Translations under genes and position numbers: made by a program
Assembly: GCF_028583425.1 (NCBI RefSeq)
Contig: NC_072801.1
Coordinates: 57,117,766-57,181,765, forward strand
Direction: 5' to 3'
Source: Eublepharis macularius
Lineage: Eukaryota > Chordata > Lepidosauria > Squamata > Eublepharidae
Length of the DNA: 64,000 nt
The notes under the pieces: model-generated
What the model was told of the DNA's origin: nothing
Database searches by the model: none
Seen by the model: the letters and a program-made list of their open reading frames with translations, nothing else
Part shown: positions 31,600 through 44,200 of the stretch, one piece after another
Layout: the number at the start of each line of letters is the position of its first letter
How positions within the stretch are numbered: the stretch's first letter is position 1

Positions 31600-34500
31600 A
31601 GTCCCGGCTGGCAGCAAAGCTGACTTAAGCCGGGGGCCATTCTTTGCTCCCCCAATGGAGGAAGAGTCATAGTGCGCTCTACCCAGCCATCCAGGGGTCA
31701 GGGGAAGGGCAGATCCAAATGCATATTGGCAGCTCCGCCCCAGCGCTCGCCATCAGTTGCCTCGTGCTTGGTCGGAAAGGCAGACAGTTGCGGCTTTCTC
31801 CTGAGCATTTCCCCAAGGCCTGTTGCAGCACTTTGCAGTGCAGCATCGGGGAACAAGGCAGCGCGGCAGTGCCAAGCGGCATCGAGTGATGGGCCACAGT
31901 GGCAAGGGAGGCACGGCAGCAACAGCAAATAAGGTGCAGCAGCTAAAGGCCTTGCTGTGGCCTTTGCTGGGCTTGTGCAGCTGTGAAGAGTGGCGGTGGC
32001 AGGGGAGTAATGGCAGTGGCAAGCGAACCGCAGCAGCCAAGGACCTACCGTGGGCCTTGTAGGGCTCATGAGGCTGGGCATACAGCGGGGGTGCTGGCTT
32101 TAGACTCCGCATCCCCCACACACACCTGCTTCAAGGCTTCTTGCCTCCCTGTTTCCCCTGTTACGAGCATTGTCATCGTCTTGCGCTGAAGTTTTGTGGG
32201 GCCGGGCGAGAGGCTTTTCACAATTACTCCTGGACCATCTTCTTCTCTGGGGTGCAGGTGTCCTCAAACTCACCCCTTCCCATTTTTCCCTAACTGCATC
32301 ATTTTGGAGTTAGGTGGCAGTACTGGCTATAAGCCCCTCTTTTAAGTTCAGGGACGCCATGACCGTTTTGCCTAGCTCCCTTTCTTCTCCCCCCCCCTCG
32401 CCTACTTGCAGGTGTGCTGGGATTGGTTTGCCCTCAGGAATAGCCATTTTCTGGCTTGCAGCAGCAGCCATTTTTTTTTTCTGCAGCCATTTTCTCTGCC
32501 AAGTGCTGCCAAGCAGTTGAGAGCACTGGCCATTTTGTTTCTTGGGCTGGGGGCAGCCATTTTAAGTGGGCTGAGGCACAATACTTATTGTGCCCGCTTG
32601 GCATATAGAAGGTCCCAAGTTTCTTTTAGAGTATACTAGTGCTGTTCAATTCCCAAGAAGGGTGGGGGCAAATCAAAAGGAAACCAGCCAACCAAGAGGC
32701 AGGGACCCCAAAGAGCAGTGCCAGCAGCAGCAGCATCTGACGAAGAGGAGGCTGCTGGCTTGCTGCAGATCCTTGCACACACAGCCATGCTTGAGTAAGC
32801 CAGGGGGACCTAAGGGCCTGGGTCTGCCAGACCTCAGAGTCAGAGTGGCAAAGCCAACATTACAATGTGAAATTCTTGCCCATCTCTCTGCTCTAGAAGG
32901 AATCCTGGGCACAGACGGTGGCGGAGGAAGTGCAGCACCAGCGACTTACAGCAATGGTGAGATCATGGATTCCGAGGTATCGGGATGTTTGGCTGAATCC
33001 TGCCCTGTAGCTGTGGCTGTGGGCCCAATTGAAGGCGAGGGTAATCCCACCACACCACACCACACATATGCCTGGCTGTGGGGTCCAGCCACGGTATCTA
33101 CCCCCCACCTTATTCAGCTTGAATGCAGCCTAGTACGTCTCAAGATGGGGGACAGCCAGGCTCATGGCCTTCTGGCCTCAACAAGCATTGCCCAGCCAGT
33201 ATGTGGGGCCACTTAGCAGTCCGTACATTGCTGTTCCATGGCAGGGAGATGATAGGCAGTCCCCATCAGGCTCCTTGGCCCATTGGCAGGCCTTCTCAGG
33301 TACCCCTTGGGCTAGTTCTATGTATGGCCCATCCTTGTACAGGTCAGTCCCCTTCAAGGCCTTACCCTTTGGGGACGTGACACTTCCTTTGGGTGACCAT
33401 CTTACACAAGCCACCAGAGTTAAGATCCTATGGGGCAAATAAGTTGACAACTTTACCTTTCTCTTCAGAGAGCTGGAGAAAAAGGATCAAGATTAAGTGG
33501 ATGAAAGGGATAAGGAGAGGCTGAAACGTAGAAAGGTTGATAGGACCTCGGCTAATTGGCTGCCCGGTTTCTTGATATATGCGGGGGTTATAGCCAGGGC
33601 TCAGTCATGGAAGGCTGCTTCGTTGTTACAGTACCTTGATATAATATACAAAGGGTACAATGATTTTACTGGGGTCGCATGGCTCCAGTATGATGAGGAG
33701 TTTTGAATGAGGACAGCCCTTAATCCTAATATGCCTTGGGACCCAATTCATCAGCAACTGTGGTTGCAGGTAATATCATCGGCTAAGCCCAACATGGGAG
33801 ATCATTTGGACAGCGGTCACTTAGTGCAGAGGTCAAATGTCGGTACCAACACCCGCACCATGGCGGGGCAGTCAGTTCAACCCCAGCTCCTTTGTTGGGA
33901 ATTCATTTCCCTGGGGGTATGTAATAGAAAATCTTGCAGATTTGGACACGAGCGCCTTATCTGTGAGGGCCTCACACCTTTATGGCATGTAAGCACCAGA
34001 GGCCAGGTGGCAAGCATGGCTGTAGGGGGGTGAGGGCAACCAGCAGCAGCAGGCTGGAAAAGGGGCTCAGCCCCATAAATCTGAGGGCACTTAGGTGGCT
34101 CTTAGCCACATACCCCAGACGAGATGATGCCCTGTGTCTCTTAGAAGGCTTTACAGAGGGGTTTTGAATCCTGTTTCAGGATCCTAGACCCCTTTCATGT
34201 CAGCTAACCTTCGCTCAGTTTATGGCATGGAAGGGGTTGTAAGGGGAAAACTAGCTAAAGAATATGCAGAGGGTAGGGTGTTAGGACCCTACCCTGCCCC
34301 CCTGTTCCAAATTTGTGGATCTCCCCACTGCGTGTGGTTCCCAAAAAGACGGCAGGTGAGTTTAGAATTATTTACCATCTCTCTTATCCTGGGGGGGGGG
34401 GGGTGTTCTGTTAATGCCGCCACTCCTGAGCACCTGTGCCTAGTACGGTACACATCTTTTGACCAAGCAGTCAAGGTGGTTCGTCGATGTGGGGTTGGGG

Positions 34501-35262
34501 CCAAGATGGCCAAATGCAACATTAAGTCAGCATTTTGCCTTCTTCCAGTTTATCCCAAGGATTTTTGAGAAGCTACACCCTAATTCCAGGTGGGACATGC
34601 ATAGGAATTCTAGCTGTCTTTTGTGTACAATAGAGAGCTTTTGAAGTGAAGCAATACAGCACAGATCCAATACTGGGCTATTCAGCTTATTGAACTTATC
34701 TGAGACCATCGACTACATATGGAATGTACTATGGAGTTATTGTACAATATGCTTTTTAGGAAATGGAATGTTTCTTAGATATATGAATTGGAATATGATT
34801 GTTGTAATTCTATGAATATTTATGGATTGATTGTATTTATGAATTTTGAAACTGTATTTATTGTATCATATTTATTAGAAACACTATGCACTTTTTTCAC
34901 TGTTACCACTTCAGAATAAATACTGTTGAATAGTTCATTGGGTATTTTTATCATCTTTTAAGGGAGTCCTTGGCTTATCATATTTGTACTCTCCCTGGAA
35001 AGCCTCTCTTGTGTATCTGCTGTTTCCTGTGCTGCTTTTGAATGCTTCAGCTCTTTCCTTGAGCGGGTGCTTCATTGCTGGCTTCAAGGCCAGGACATGA
35101 TGCACTACTTGGATGACTTCCTTTTCATGGGGCCTGCAGACACTGGCCAATGTACCAGTCATTTTGAAGGGTTTGTTAGTTTGGCTGGGGAACTGGGGGT
35201 CCCCTTGGCACATGAGAAAACCGAGTGACCTTTGATGATCTTGACCTTTTTGGGGATAGAAT
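31600..35262 (+). mobile_element. Old Ngaro-type (DIRS order) retrotransposon copy, broken
   Basis: A fossil relative of the element at 46787-53609. A GC-rich leader with an AAGCCGGGGGCCAT word shared with the young copy is followed by gag-like sequence (about 33340-34030) and part of the reverse transcriptase (about 34060-34560 and 34970-35262). The tyrosine recombinase and hydrolase parts and the 3' repeats are absent. Many breaks, so clearly much older. Non-Ngaro DNA (about 34565-34965) divides the reverse transcriptase part. Confidence 0.8.
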
Positions 35263-36160
35263 TGTTCTGCCAAGGGGCAGGTGGTTCTTTTTAGGATTTG
35301 ATTGCAATTGAACACTTTAATGGTGAAGGAAAATGGCTTTATTACACAAAGCAAATAAAATAATCAAAGCATATACATAAAGACATAAGACAAAGAGATA
35401 AACATACAGCATATAACATATAGCATAAAATAAAGCAAAGGAAAGATGTAACCTGATGCAATCACAATGCCCTTTCAGTCACTGGGGGACCCTCACTAGC
35501 AGCAATGGGCAGACTCCACAGCCAAGCTCTGTACAGCACGACACCAGCTTTCGTCTGTACTGAGTCCCCACTAAGATGGTTCTTGCTCGGACTTATATAC
35601 TTCAAAGTTGGATATGCCCACCTGCAACACTACCCTCCCCAGAAGGATCTTGATGAGAGGGAAGGTGATCAATCAGAGGACCAAGGCCAAGGAATGCTTT
35701 CACTGTCAAGCTGGCCTTGGTGATCTAAGCCTAGCTGATAAGGCTAAATGCCTGGCACCAATCCAAGGCCTGATTGCCTGGTCCTCCCTTAATCAAGATT
35801 TGATGCTACCCACACTCTTAATCCAGGTGCCTAATGGATACCTCCCTCCCTGCACTGTGCCTGGGACAGGGAGAATTCCATCTCGAGGTCAAAGCTTGCA
35901 TCAGCATAAAAATGAAACAGCCTAACAAGGCAGATTCAGTGTAATGTGGCACATATTCAAAGGCATGTATAGGCCAAAGATGGCTCTTTAGGCAAGATGG
36001 ACAGACCTATGGCACCACTACCTCCTCGGAATACAATTCTCTTCTGCGATACCAATACAAGAATTCGATACTGTGCAGCAAACATTGTGTTTGCCTTATG
36101 ACAAGCTATTGGACCTGCGTGCCCATCTGGCATCCTTTAGGAGGCGGAGTAACGTCTCCC
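35262..36160 (-). mobile_element. LTR-like block adjoining the old Ngaro copy
   Basis: On the minus strand there is a TATATAAGTCCGAGCAAG promoter-like word near 35600 and an AATAAAGCCATTTTCC word near 35335, in LTR order. It begins exactly where Ngaro similarity stops. No coding parts; a solo LTR is the simplest reading. Far end uncertain. Confidence 0.35.
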
Positions 36161-36165
36161 AATCT

Positions 36166-36397
36166 CCAGCTGCAATCTCTGTTGGTTAATATAATAGTCT
36201 TGTGAATAATTATTTATTTTGCAAAACAAGGAATAAGAAATAATTATTCACAAGACTATTATATTGAGAGTGTACAACTGTTACTTACCTCAGATCCAGG
36301 AAGCAACCTTTGTTTGAGAACACTGTTATCTGTAGTAGGAGAAAACAGCTACACTGTATGATTATTGTTGCCTTAACCAACAGAGATTGCAGCTGGA
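36166..36397. repeat. Long inverted repeat with a one-sided insert
   Basis: CCAGCTGCAATCTCTGTTGG at the left returns inverted at 36373-36396, and TATAATAGTCTTGTGAATAA with its continuation returns inverted after a 22-nt loop at about 36217-36238. The inner arms are 28 bp and perfect. About 105 bp interrupts only the right arm (about 36267-36372). Confidence 0.85.
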
Positions 36398-36729
36398 ACT
36401 TACTTATTGTGATATTTGGTATCTTGATTATCATTATTTGTGTTACCTATTTATTAATGTGTCTACATGATATTTTTGATACTAATATTTATTGACTGCA
36501 CCTGTAGCCCTTCTATACATTTGCACTTTAAGGAATAAGTTTTTCAAACTTGATATTGGTGTTTATTGTATACCACGGGGGGAATCCCGCTTGCTTTATT
36601 GTTTAGTCCATGGTAGCTTCTCTTTTGTTGTTGTGAACCCTAAGCTTATGTCAATGATGATCAAATCTACTGTCCCAATTCCATATTAAAATTGAAGAGA
36701 TTTTACCTGTCACTTTTTAATTCTTACAT

Positions 36730-36902
36730 ATATTGGCTTGAATCCAGACAGCTTTTTCACTCAATCTCACCCAGCTCCCCTCCTTATTACCATGTGGCTT
36801 TTCTCCATGCAGGTCCCATGATCCCCAGTGTTGCCTTTTTGGGTGATCAGATGGGACTCTGCCTTCCTATTTCACCAGCAAAAAGTTTGGCTGGATCCAA
36901 CC
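36730..36902 (+). repeat. Dispersed repeat ending GGCTGGATCCAACC, copy 1
   Basis: Shares CTTTTTCACTCAATC, GCAGGTCCCATGATCC and TTTGGGTGATCAGATGGGA with copies at 59474, 60050 and 62588. Confidence 0.5.
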
Positions 36903-37336
36903 CATTGGAGCAATTGTGTTGTGTTCTTTCTTAGGAAATGACCCAATTTCCCTAAAATTTATGAGAGTATATGGTTGTGATACAGAGGGAATGGTGGTGT
37001 GCTGAATTCCATACGTGCATGAGAACTATTCTGAGGTCTTCTATCTCACCATCCCCTGCCAAGGAAACATTCTAAACTGGTCTGAACTAAAATGCAGTTT
37101 GTGGGCTTCAAGAAGAGGTGCTGGAAAGAAAAAAGAAGGGACGAAAGTAGGTGGATTTATTATTTCTTTTTAAGCAACCTGTTAACACCAAAAATGTTTT
37201 AAAAGAAAAAGGAAGCAATTTTTGAGCTCTCAAGAAGATCTATATAAGTAACCTACTGATGAGGTAACAGAAAAATACTGAGGTACACGCACGCCTTTGG
37301 GTGCAGAGTTTTGCAAAGGACATAGGCAGAAGTTTC

Positions 37337-38235
37337 TCAGCAATTTCTCTTTATTAATTGTTTCTTGTTCAGTCCAGATGTAAAAAGAATCATGTAGCAT
37401 TTAGGGGAAAAAATGCAACCCAGCAGTCCAGCACTAGAAGCTAAGATAGAGAAGACCTCCACAGCTACCATGTATTTTCCCTTCGTGCTCAAGTAGGTTG
37501 GAATGAAAGATAACCAGACGCTGCAAAACACCAACATGCTGAAAGTGATGAATTTGGCTTCGTTGAAAATATCAGGTAATTTCTTGGCAAAAAAAGCCAC
37601 AATGAAACTCACAATAGCCAAAATGCCCATGTAGCCCAGGACAAAGTAAAACATAGTTACAGATCCCTCATTACATTCCAACAAAATTTCATCAACTGCA
37701 GAGTGCATGTCAACATCTGGGAATGGGGGAAAGGTTACTAACCAGACAGTGCAAATGCCTGCTTGGAGAAAGGAGCAGGAAAGAACAATGGCACTGGCCA
37801 GCCTTTTCCCCAACCATTTCCTAATGCTGGATGCAGGCTTGGTGGCCATGAAAGCCAGAACCACAGTGATAGTTTTTGCCAACACACAAGAAATAGCCAC
37901 TGAGAATACGATGCCAAAAGCAGTTTGTCGCAGGAGACAGGTCACCTTCTCAGGTGGGCCGATGAATAGCAAAGCACAAAGGAAGCAGAGTAGGAGAGAG
38001 ATGAGAAGAGTGTAAGTGAGGCTCCGGTTGTTGGCTTTGACAATGGGAGTGTTGTGGTACTTGATAAATGTTCCTAGTACCAAACCTGTTACCAAAGCAA
38101 AGGAAATGGCAAAAAAGGCTAAACTGATTCCCAAAAGTTCTTCGTAAGACAAGAAGCTTGTTTCCTTGGGAATACATAAATCTTGGTTTTTGTTTGGATG
38201 ATTTTCATCTGTGCATTTGAAACAATCATTCATGT
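37337..38235 (-). CDS. V2R-A exon 6 (seven-helix domain)
   Basis: 899 nt to the stop. After the [11 protein letters not shown] linker the exon encodes all seven hydrophobic helices without a break, including [40 protein letters not shown] and [21 protein letters not shown]. The CACAG acceptor follows a pyrimidine-rich run. Confidence 0.95.
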
Positions 38236-41200
38236 CTGTGGGGGGGAAAATACGCAGCCTGATTCCTACAAATATCCCAAGCATTTCACCATATGCTGAA
38301 ATTGTCCCTTTCCAAGTAGTAATTTTCTATATCTAGTGCTGATCGTATGAAATGTGGTGTGGTTGTGTGAGTGTGATGGCAAAGACGACCAGTCATTACA
38401 CATGGAGACATGTTTAATTACCTCAATTGAAACAGAATTTTGAAAGGTTAAACCAACACTTTGCCCTGACCTGGATAGCCCAGAAAAACCTGATCTCGTC
38501 AGATCTCGGAAGCTAAGGGTCTGCCTTGCTAGTAATTCGCTGGCAGACATCCAACAAAGACCAGGGTTGCAGAGGCAGACAATGGCAGATCACCTCTCTT
38601 AGTCTTTTGTCTTGAAAGCCCCAGCAGGGCCTGCCATAAGTCAGCTATGACTTGACAGCACTTTCAGTCACCACAAAACCAACATCTTGGGTTGTGTCCA
38701 CAATCCTTAGGGGACTCAGTGCAGAGAACCAGTGTGTTATAGAGACTAGAGTGCCAGACCAGGAGCTGACAGACCCAGATTCAAAATCCTTCTCTGCCAT
38801 GGAAGCTTGCTAAGTGATCTTGAGCCAGTCTCTTTCTCAGCCTAGCTGTTCTCACAGGGTTGTTTTTCTGAGGATAAAATGGAGAAGATGAGAACTCTTT
38901 TATGGGAACCCCTTTGTAAGCCCCTTTGTGGGGAAAAGTGTAGTATAAATACATACATAAATAAAGCTGTGTTTTAATGTCTCTTGTGATCCTCTCTTAC
39001 TACAGAGGAACCAACCCTACCAATACATCTTTCAAGGACACGTTGAATTACATCTCCCTCCATCAATCATATTCAGATACCTTCTAAATGTAATAATCTC
39101 ATCATTTAATGCCTAGTTTAATCAGAAGAATGTAGCTTTTGATTGGGCCAGTTTCAGTGCAATCTTATGAAGAAGTACTCTAATCTAGGGCCCCTTGAAG
39201 TCAATGGGTTAGACTGGGATAATTCTGCCTGGGATTGCACTGTAGTTTTACCAGAGGCAAATACTCACACATAAGCATATATGAGATACTTCCTTTCCTC
39301 CCAACCAAGCAACCAAAAGTTTCAGCCATATTTCAAAAAGGAGACAAAGATAACAAAACTGAATGATTTTACATAGACATACAGCCAATTTGCTTGATAG
39401 CCCTGTACAATATAGGTCTTACCTTTCTCATCAGAAATCTTCCCTTCTGGGCATAAGATGCAGTTGTAACAACAGAATGGCTCCCCTTCCTTCATTTTCT
39501 TACTATAACCTGGCTGGCAGCTTTCAGTACATACAGAGAGAGGCTGTGTCTAATGAATAGAAGAAAAGTGAGAACAATATACATTAGAACATTGATCTTT
39601 GAATTGTTACAGTTCCAGTATCATTTTTATTTACTGATGTAATACAGTAGCCACTGAGGTTTTTTCAAGCAATCTTGCCAAATTCCCCTTCTTACTAAAG
39701 TCTTCATCCCACAAGACTTTTGTACGTGGAGGTCTCCAGATCTCCAGCACAGCCGCTTCTGGAGTTTACCAGAGACTCCTTCTGACTTTTCCACCCGTGG
39801 AAAAGCTCGTTGAATCTAATCCACTATATGTGACTCTATGCATGTTGCTATGCTAACAAGACTGAAATCTACATTGAGGGGATTCAACATGTCTTCATTA
39901 CATGTATTGATGTTATCTGTTTCTTTTGACCATTTTAGAAATCTTCTGTAACTTCATACATCTTCTGTAACTTCATACATCTGTAGACTGTCATTTCACT
40001 AACTTTTTTTGTATTGTGTTTGTGTAATATATGTGACATCTCATCAAGTATCTGCTTCACATAGGTGCTATAAAAAGGTCAAGCAGTGCCCATCCATTTC
40101 AAGCAATATCTAGTTTGACTCATTGAACGAAATTTGGCTAAGTGTGCAAGAATGTTGTGATTTTGTATATATTAAAGCAATGATATAATAAAAAGCATCT
40201 CTTATCTCTTCCTACAAATTGTCAATATATGTTTCAGAATGGTTTCAGCTCTGTATCAGATTTCTGTATTCAAATTTCTGCAATCCATATCCTGTTGCAT
40301 TGTTATTGAATGACCGAGCTATTGATCTTACTGACTTACACTGTGTGACACCTAGATCTCAATAAGAAAGGCAGACTATAAATAAAGTAAGTAAATAAAT
40401 AAATGCACATTCAACGGAAACGAGAGTTTAAATGGATGGAGCCTCATTTCTTACATCAACTGACACATTTTCTTTGAAACAAAATTAATATATTTTTTTC
40501 AGGGACTCAACACTATTTTGCACATCAGGACTAAGACTTCAGCTTCATTCAAAATTGCTTACACTTGCATCCTACCTGGTTAAACCAGGTGTGCCATATG
40601 ATAGCCTTCTCATTAATGGTGAATGTTTGTCCTGGAGGAGCCAGTGGATCCATCTTGCCAACTTTCACTCTCTCAAAAGATTGGTTGGAGGGAATGATCC
40701 AATTGATGATATCGAACCCAGCTACTAACTCCCCATTGCGGTCAAAGGAAACCATGTCCCCGGCGCTGTTGTTAAATGACAGACCCCTCAGGAAGTGATG
40801 GAGCTAGACAGGAAAAGAAATGGCAAGAGGGGGCATGACTCGGTGGTAGAGTATCTGCTTGGCCCAGGTTCAGCCCTTGGCATCCTCAGCATCTCCAGTT
40901 AAAAGGATCAGGTAATAGGTGATGTGAAAGACCTCTCTTTGAAATCCTGGAGAACCACTGCCAATCTGAGTACCAACCTCAATGGATAAATGCTCTGATT
41001 CAATATAAGGCAGTTTCATGCCTTCATGTTTTCAAGACTTTACAAAAGCTGCAACTAAACAGCAGCACATTGGATCTTCCAGATTGATATCTACAGGCAT
41101 TGCCATTAATTGTTTAAGAGTGAAATCTTAAGCAGAGTTACTCCAGTCTAAGCCCATTGAAAGTCCATTAGAGTAACTCTGCTTAGGATTTCACTAGATG

Positions 41201-44200
41201 TCTTCATTTTATTCCACACATCACTTTGCTTTAAATATTGTAGGTAAATACACAACTTTCCTGCCCAATTTAATTTAATTTTCAAATTCTTCGGAAGTTT
41301 TAAATAAAAATGTTCATTTATTTTGGCCGTTTCTTTGAATACCTATTTGATGCATATACATGCACTCTGAGAGTTCAGTTTGTGTTGTTTTCAATCAGTA
41401 TACATTTATATTCTAAAGTAAAAGATTTTATTCCCGTTTCTCATACCAACTCTCTCACACATGCAAATACATAAGTCTGGAGGCTTGCAAAACAGATTTC
41501 TGTGTATTTGCTTCAAAATGGCCCTAGAGTATTGTTAGAAGATATGTGATGAATAAAACTTTCTGAAGGTTCTGAGCTAGGTCTGGGTCAGAATTTTCAG
41601 GACTAACCTATTCCCTGAGTCCAAGTCACAAACTCCTCAGATGAGAATGATTTGTGGACTGTCATGTAAATGGTAGAACTTGGAAAACTTGATATCAACC
41701 AATCAGACTCTCTGAATTTTAGATGGAGAAAACCTTGATCTTAGTAATGCACCTTCCTTGCCCATGCCTACACTCAGCCTTCAACACTAGACCCCCTTCA
41801 CCTTATGGACTCCAGGAATCAGTGGGGTTTAGTGGTTAGAATGTTAGACTAGGATCCAGGAGAATCAGGTTTGAATTCCCACTATGTTTTGGATTCCCCA
41901 TTGTTTTCTCTGAGGCTAACCTACCTCATAGTTGTTGTGAGGATAAAATGCAGGAGAACAGAATGATGTAAGCTACTTTGGGTACCCACTGGGGAGATAA
42001 ATGGATTTCAAAAGAAACAATATTGGGGAATTTAGATAGACTCTTCCCTTAAAAGATTAAACATTTATCTTGTGGGATGCATTAGCATGAATCATTAAAT
42101 ACTGTGCAGTTTTTAGCTGCTGGGGAGAGGAGGGAAAATGAAAATATGAGCACAGGAAGAGGTTCAGGGATATCATTTACTCTGAAGATCAGGGCCTGAT
42201 GATACACAAATAAACATGGTGCTCCCTCGTATGAAGATATTTATGCTATTACCTGCGATAACTCTTGATACTGAAGTTTCAGTCGCCCTCTCTCTACAGT
42301 TACTCTACAACTGAGTCCATGTGCAATCATGGCATGTACCGCATGGGCCACAGCATAGACAGAGTTGTAAATGCTGTAGCTGTGCCCAGTTATGCTCATT
42401 TCAAAAAAAGACCCAGGAAGGTCCTCCAGTTTCTCATCCCCAGAACAAATCTTCTCCTCCACCCTACCTAAAACCAGATTTGGCAGGACACAGCTGAAGA
42501 CCTGTTGCCAGAAGTCCCTGAGAAAACCATCTCCTATTTTGCCGGAAGGTTTTGTGCTCGATGCAAACTCTTGAAATCCTGGTAGATTATTGGACTGAAT
42601 TGTGAAGGACAGAGAACCATGAATGATTTGTTTGTCCCAATTCCTTTGATAGCCCATTGAAATAAACTCCATCTGGGATGTCATAATCCAAACTTTACCT
42701 TTTGATGTTTCTGATAGCTGAGGCAACCAGAACAGAAAAACCATGGAATAAGAGTCTCCATAACATACCAACACATTGGCTTTGCTTCTCATGATTTTGT
42801 CATGTATTTCCAGTCCCCGTTGCATAATGTGTTCATAATCACTGAGAAAAGTAAATGTCGGGCTCCTTTCTATGAAGGAAAAACAAATGCCACGCTGGGA
42901 AAATACTGAAAGTACAGTTTGCACAATTTTTTCTCCATTGTCATCATCCATAGTAAGAGCCCCAATCCATGTCCACCTGAAATGAAGCAATAAAGAGATG
43001 ATTCCCTCATACTGAAGCCCTTCATTAGGGGCCATCTTGTAGAAGTGAAGGCCTGGGTTTTTTTCATTCATCATTGGAGCAGAGCCATAGATGAGCTAAA
43101 GGAGTGAAGAGGAAGAGACAATCACATGTAATATATGACAATTTTGCAGGATATATCATTGTTACTGTCCTGTGCTATCATTAGGGGGGTTGGGGTGAGA
43201 CTATATTTCTTTGCACAAGAATTAGAATTCTGCCAGGCGAATTTCTCCGCCAGGTATCAGTGATCCTCAATGTGGTGCCTGTGGTTTGTTTCCTGGCACT
43301 CACTTGCTTCTTCCCCAAAGCAAAGATCCAGTCCTTCAAAGGAGTACAAGGATCTTCAGTAGAGCCCAGGAGGCACTGCCTTTGTTTCTACAGGAAGCAT
43401 TTGGAAACAGCCATTTCCATTAGAGAAGGACGTTTGGCTTGCAACTTCCTAATGTTTTAAGGAACCTCCAAATGTTTTGTTACTGGACCTCAGACCCTAC
43501 AGCAACCATCCTGTTGCAGTATTTATGATCTGTTCTCAAAATTACAAATGTGCCCACAAGTTCAACTCGACTGGGGACCCATGTTGTAGACGTACATTTA
43601 GAACATTATTATTATTTCCACAGACCTATAGATGACATAAGCTGTGTTCTCAGTTATTTTTACAACATGCAAATTTTGAGCAGACATTCCAAATCATCAG
43701 CAGTATATTTGCACAGAGGGGAGAGTAATTGCACCCACAGAGCCTGAATGCATGTGTTTAGTCCCTTCTATTGTGGTATATCAGTTGAGGAGTTTCCATT
43801 CTGCAGCCACTTACTCGGTGGAAACTTTGTTGGGCGTTTTTAAAACACTATTTTTAAAAATAGATTCATTTCCTCTCCCCCACTCCATCTGATTACTTCA
43901 GAGGGACCTGTTTTTATCTCTACTTCCCAGAATCATACCAAAGAACATATATCCTACTTGAGGAATCTTGTAGATATCCAAGAGAGTGGCTACATGAAGG
44001 GAGGTTTGAAAGTCCAGTCCCCCGATGACTGCTATCACGTCATTCTGGGTGTCACATTTATAATTGGGCACAAATTTTTTTACTGTAGATAAAAGTTTCA
44101 TTGTGGATTGGTAGGTCCACTTTGCATTGAAACAGCTGTCATAGATGTAGAAGCCCAAGGTGATATTGGGTAAGATGTGAGGGTTTTCATTGACTTCTTT

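Noticed and set aside
38461-38690. 5S rRNA gene
   Set aside because: Only the promoter-like part of 5S is present, fused to a SINE body.
41816-42012. tRNA genes at this and similar places
   Set aside because: A/B-box-like words belong to SINE heads; no cloverleaf with a proper acceptor stem was seen.
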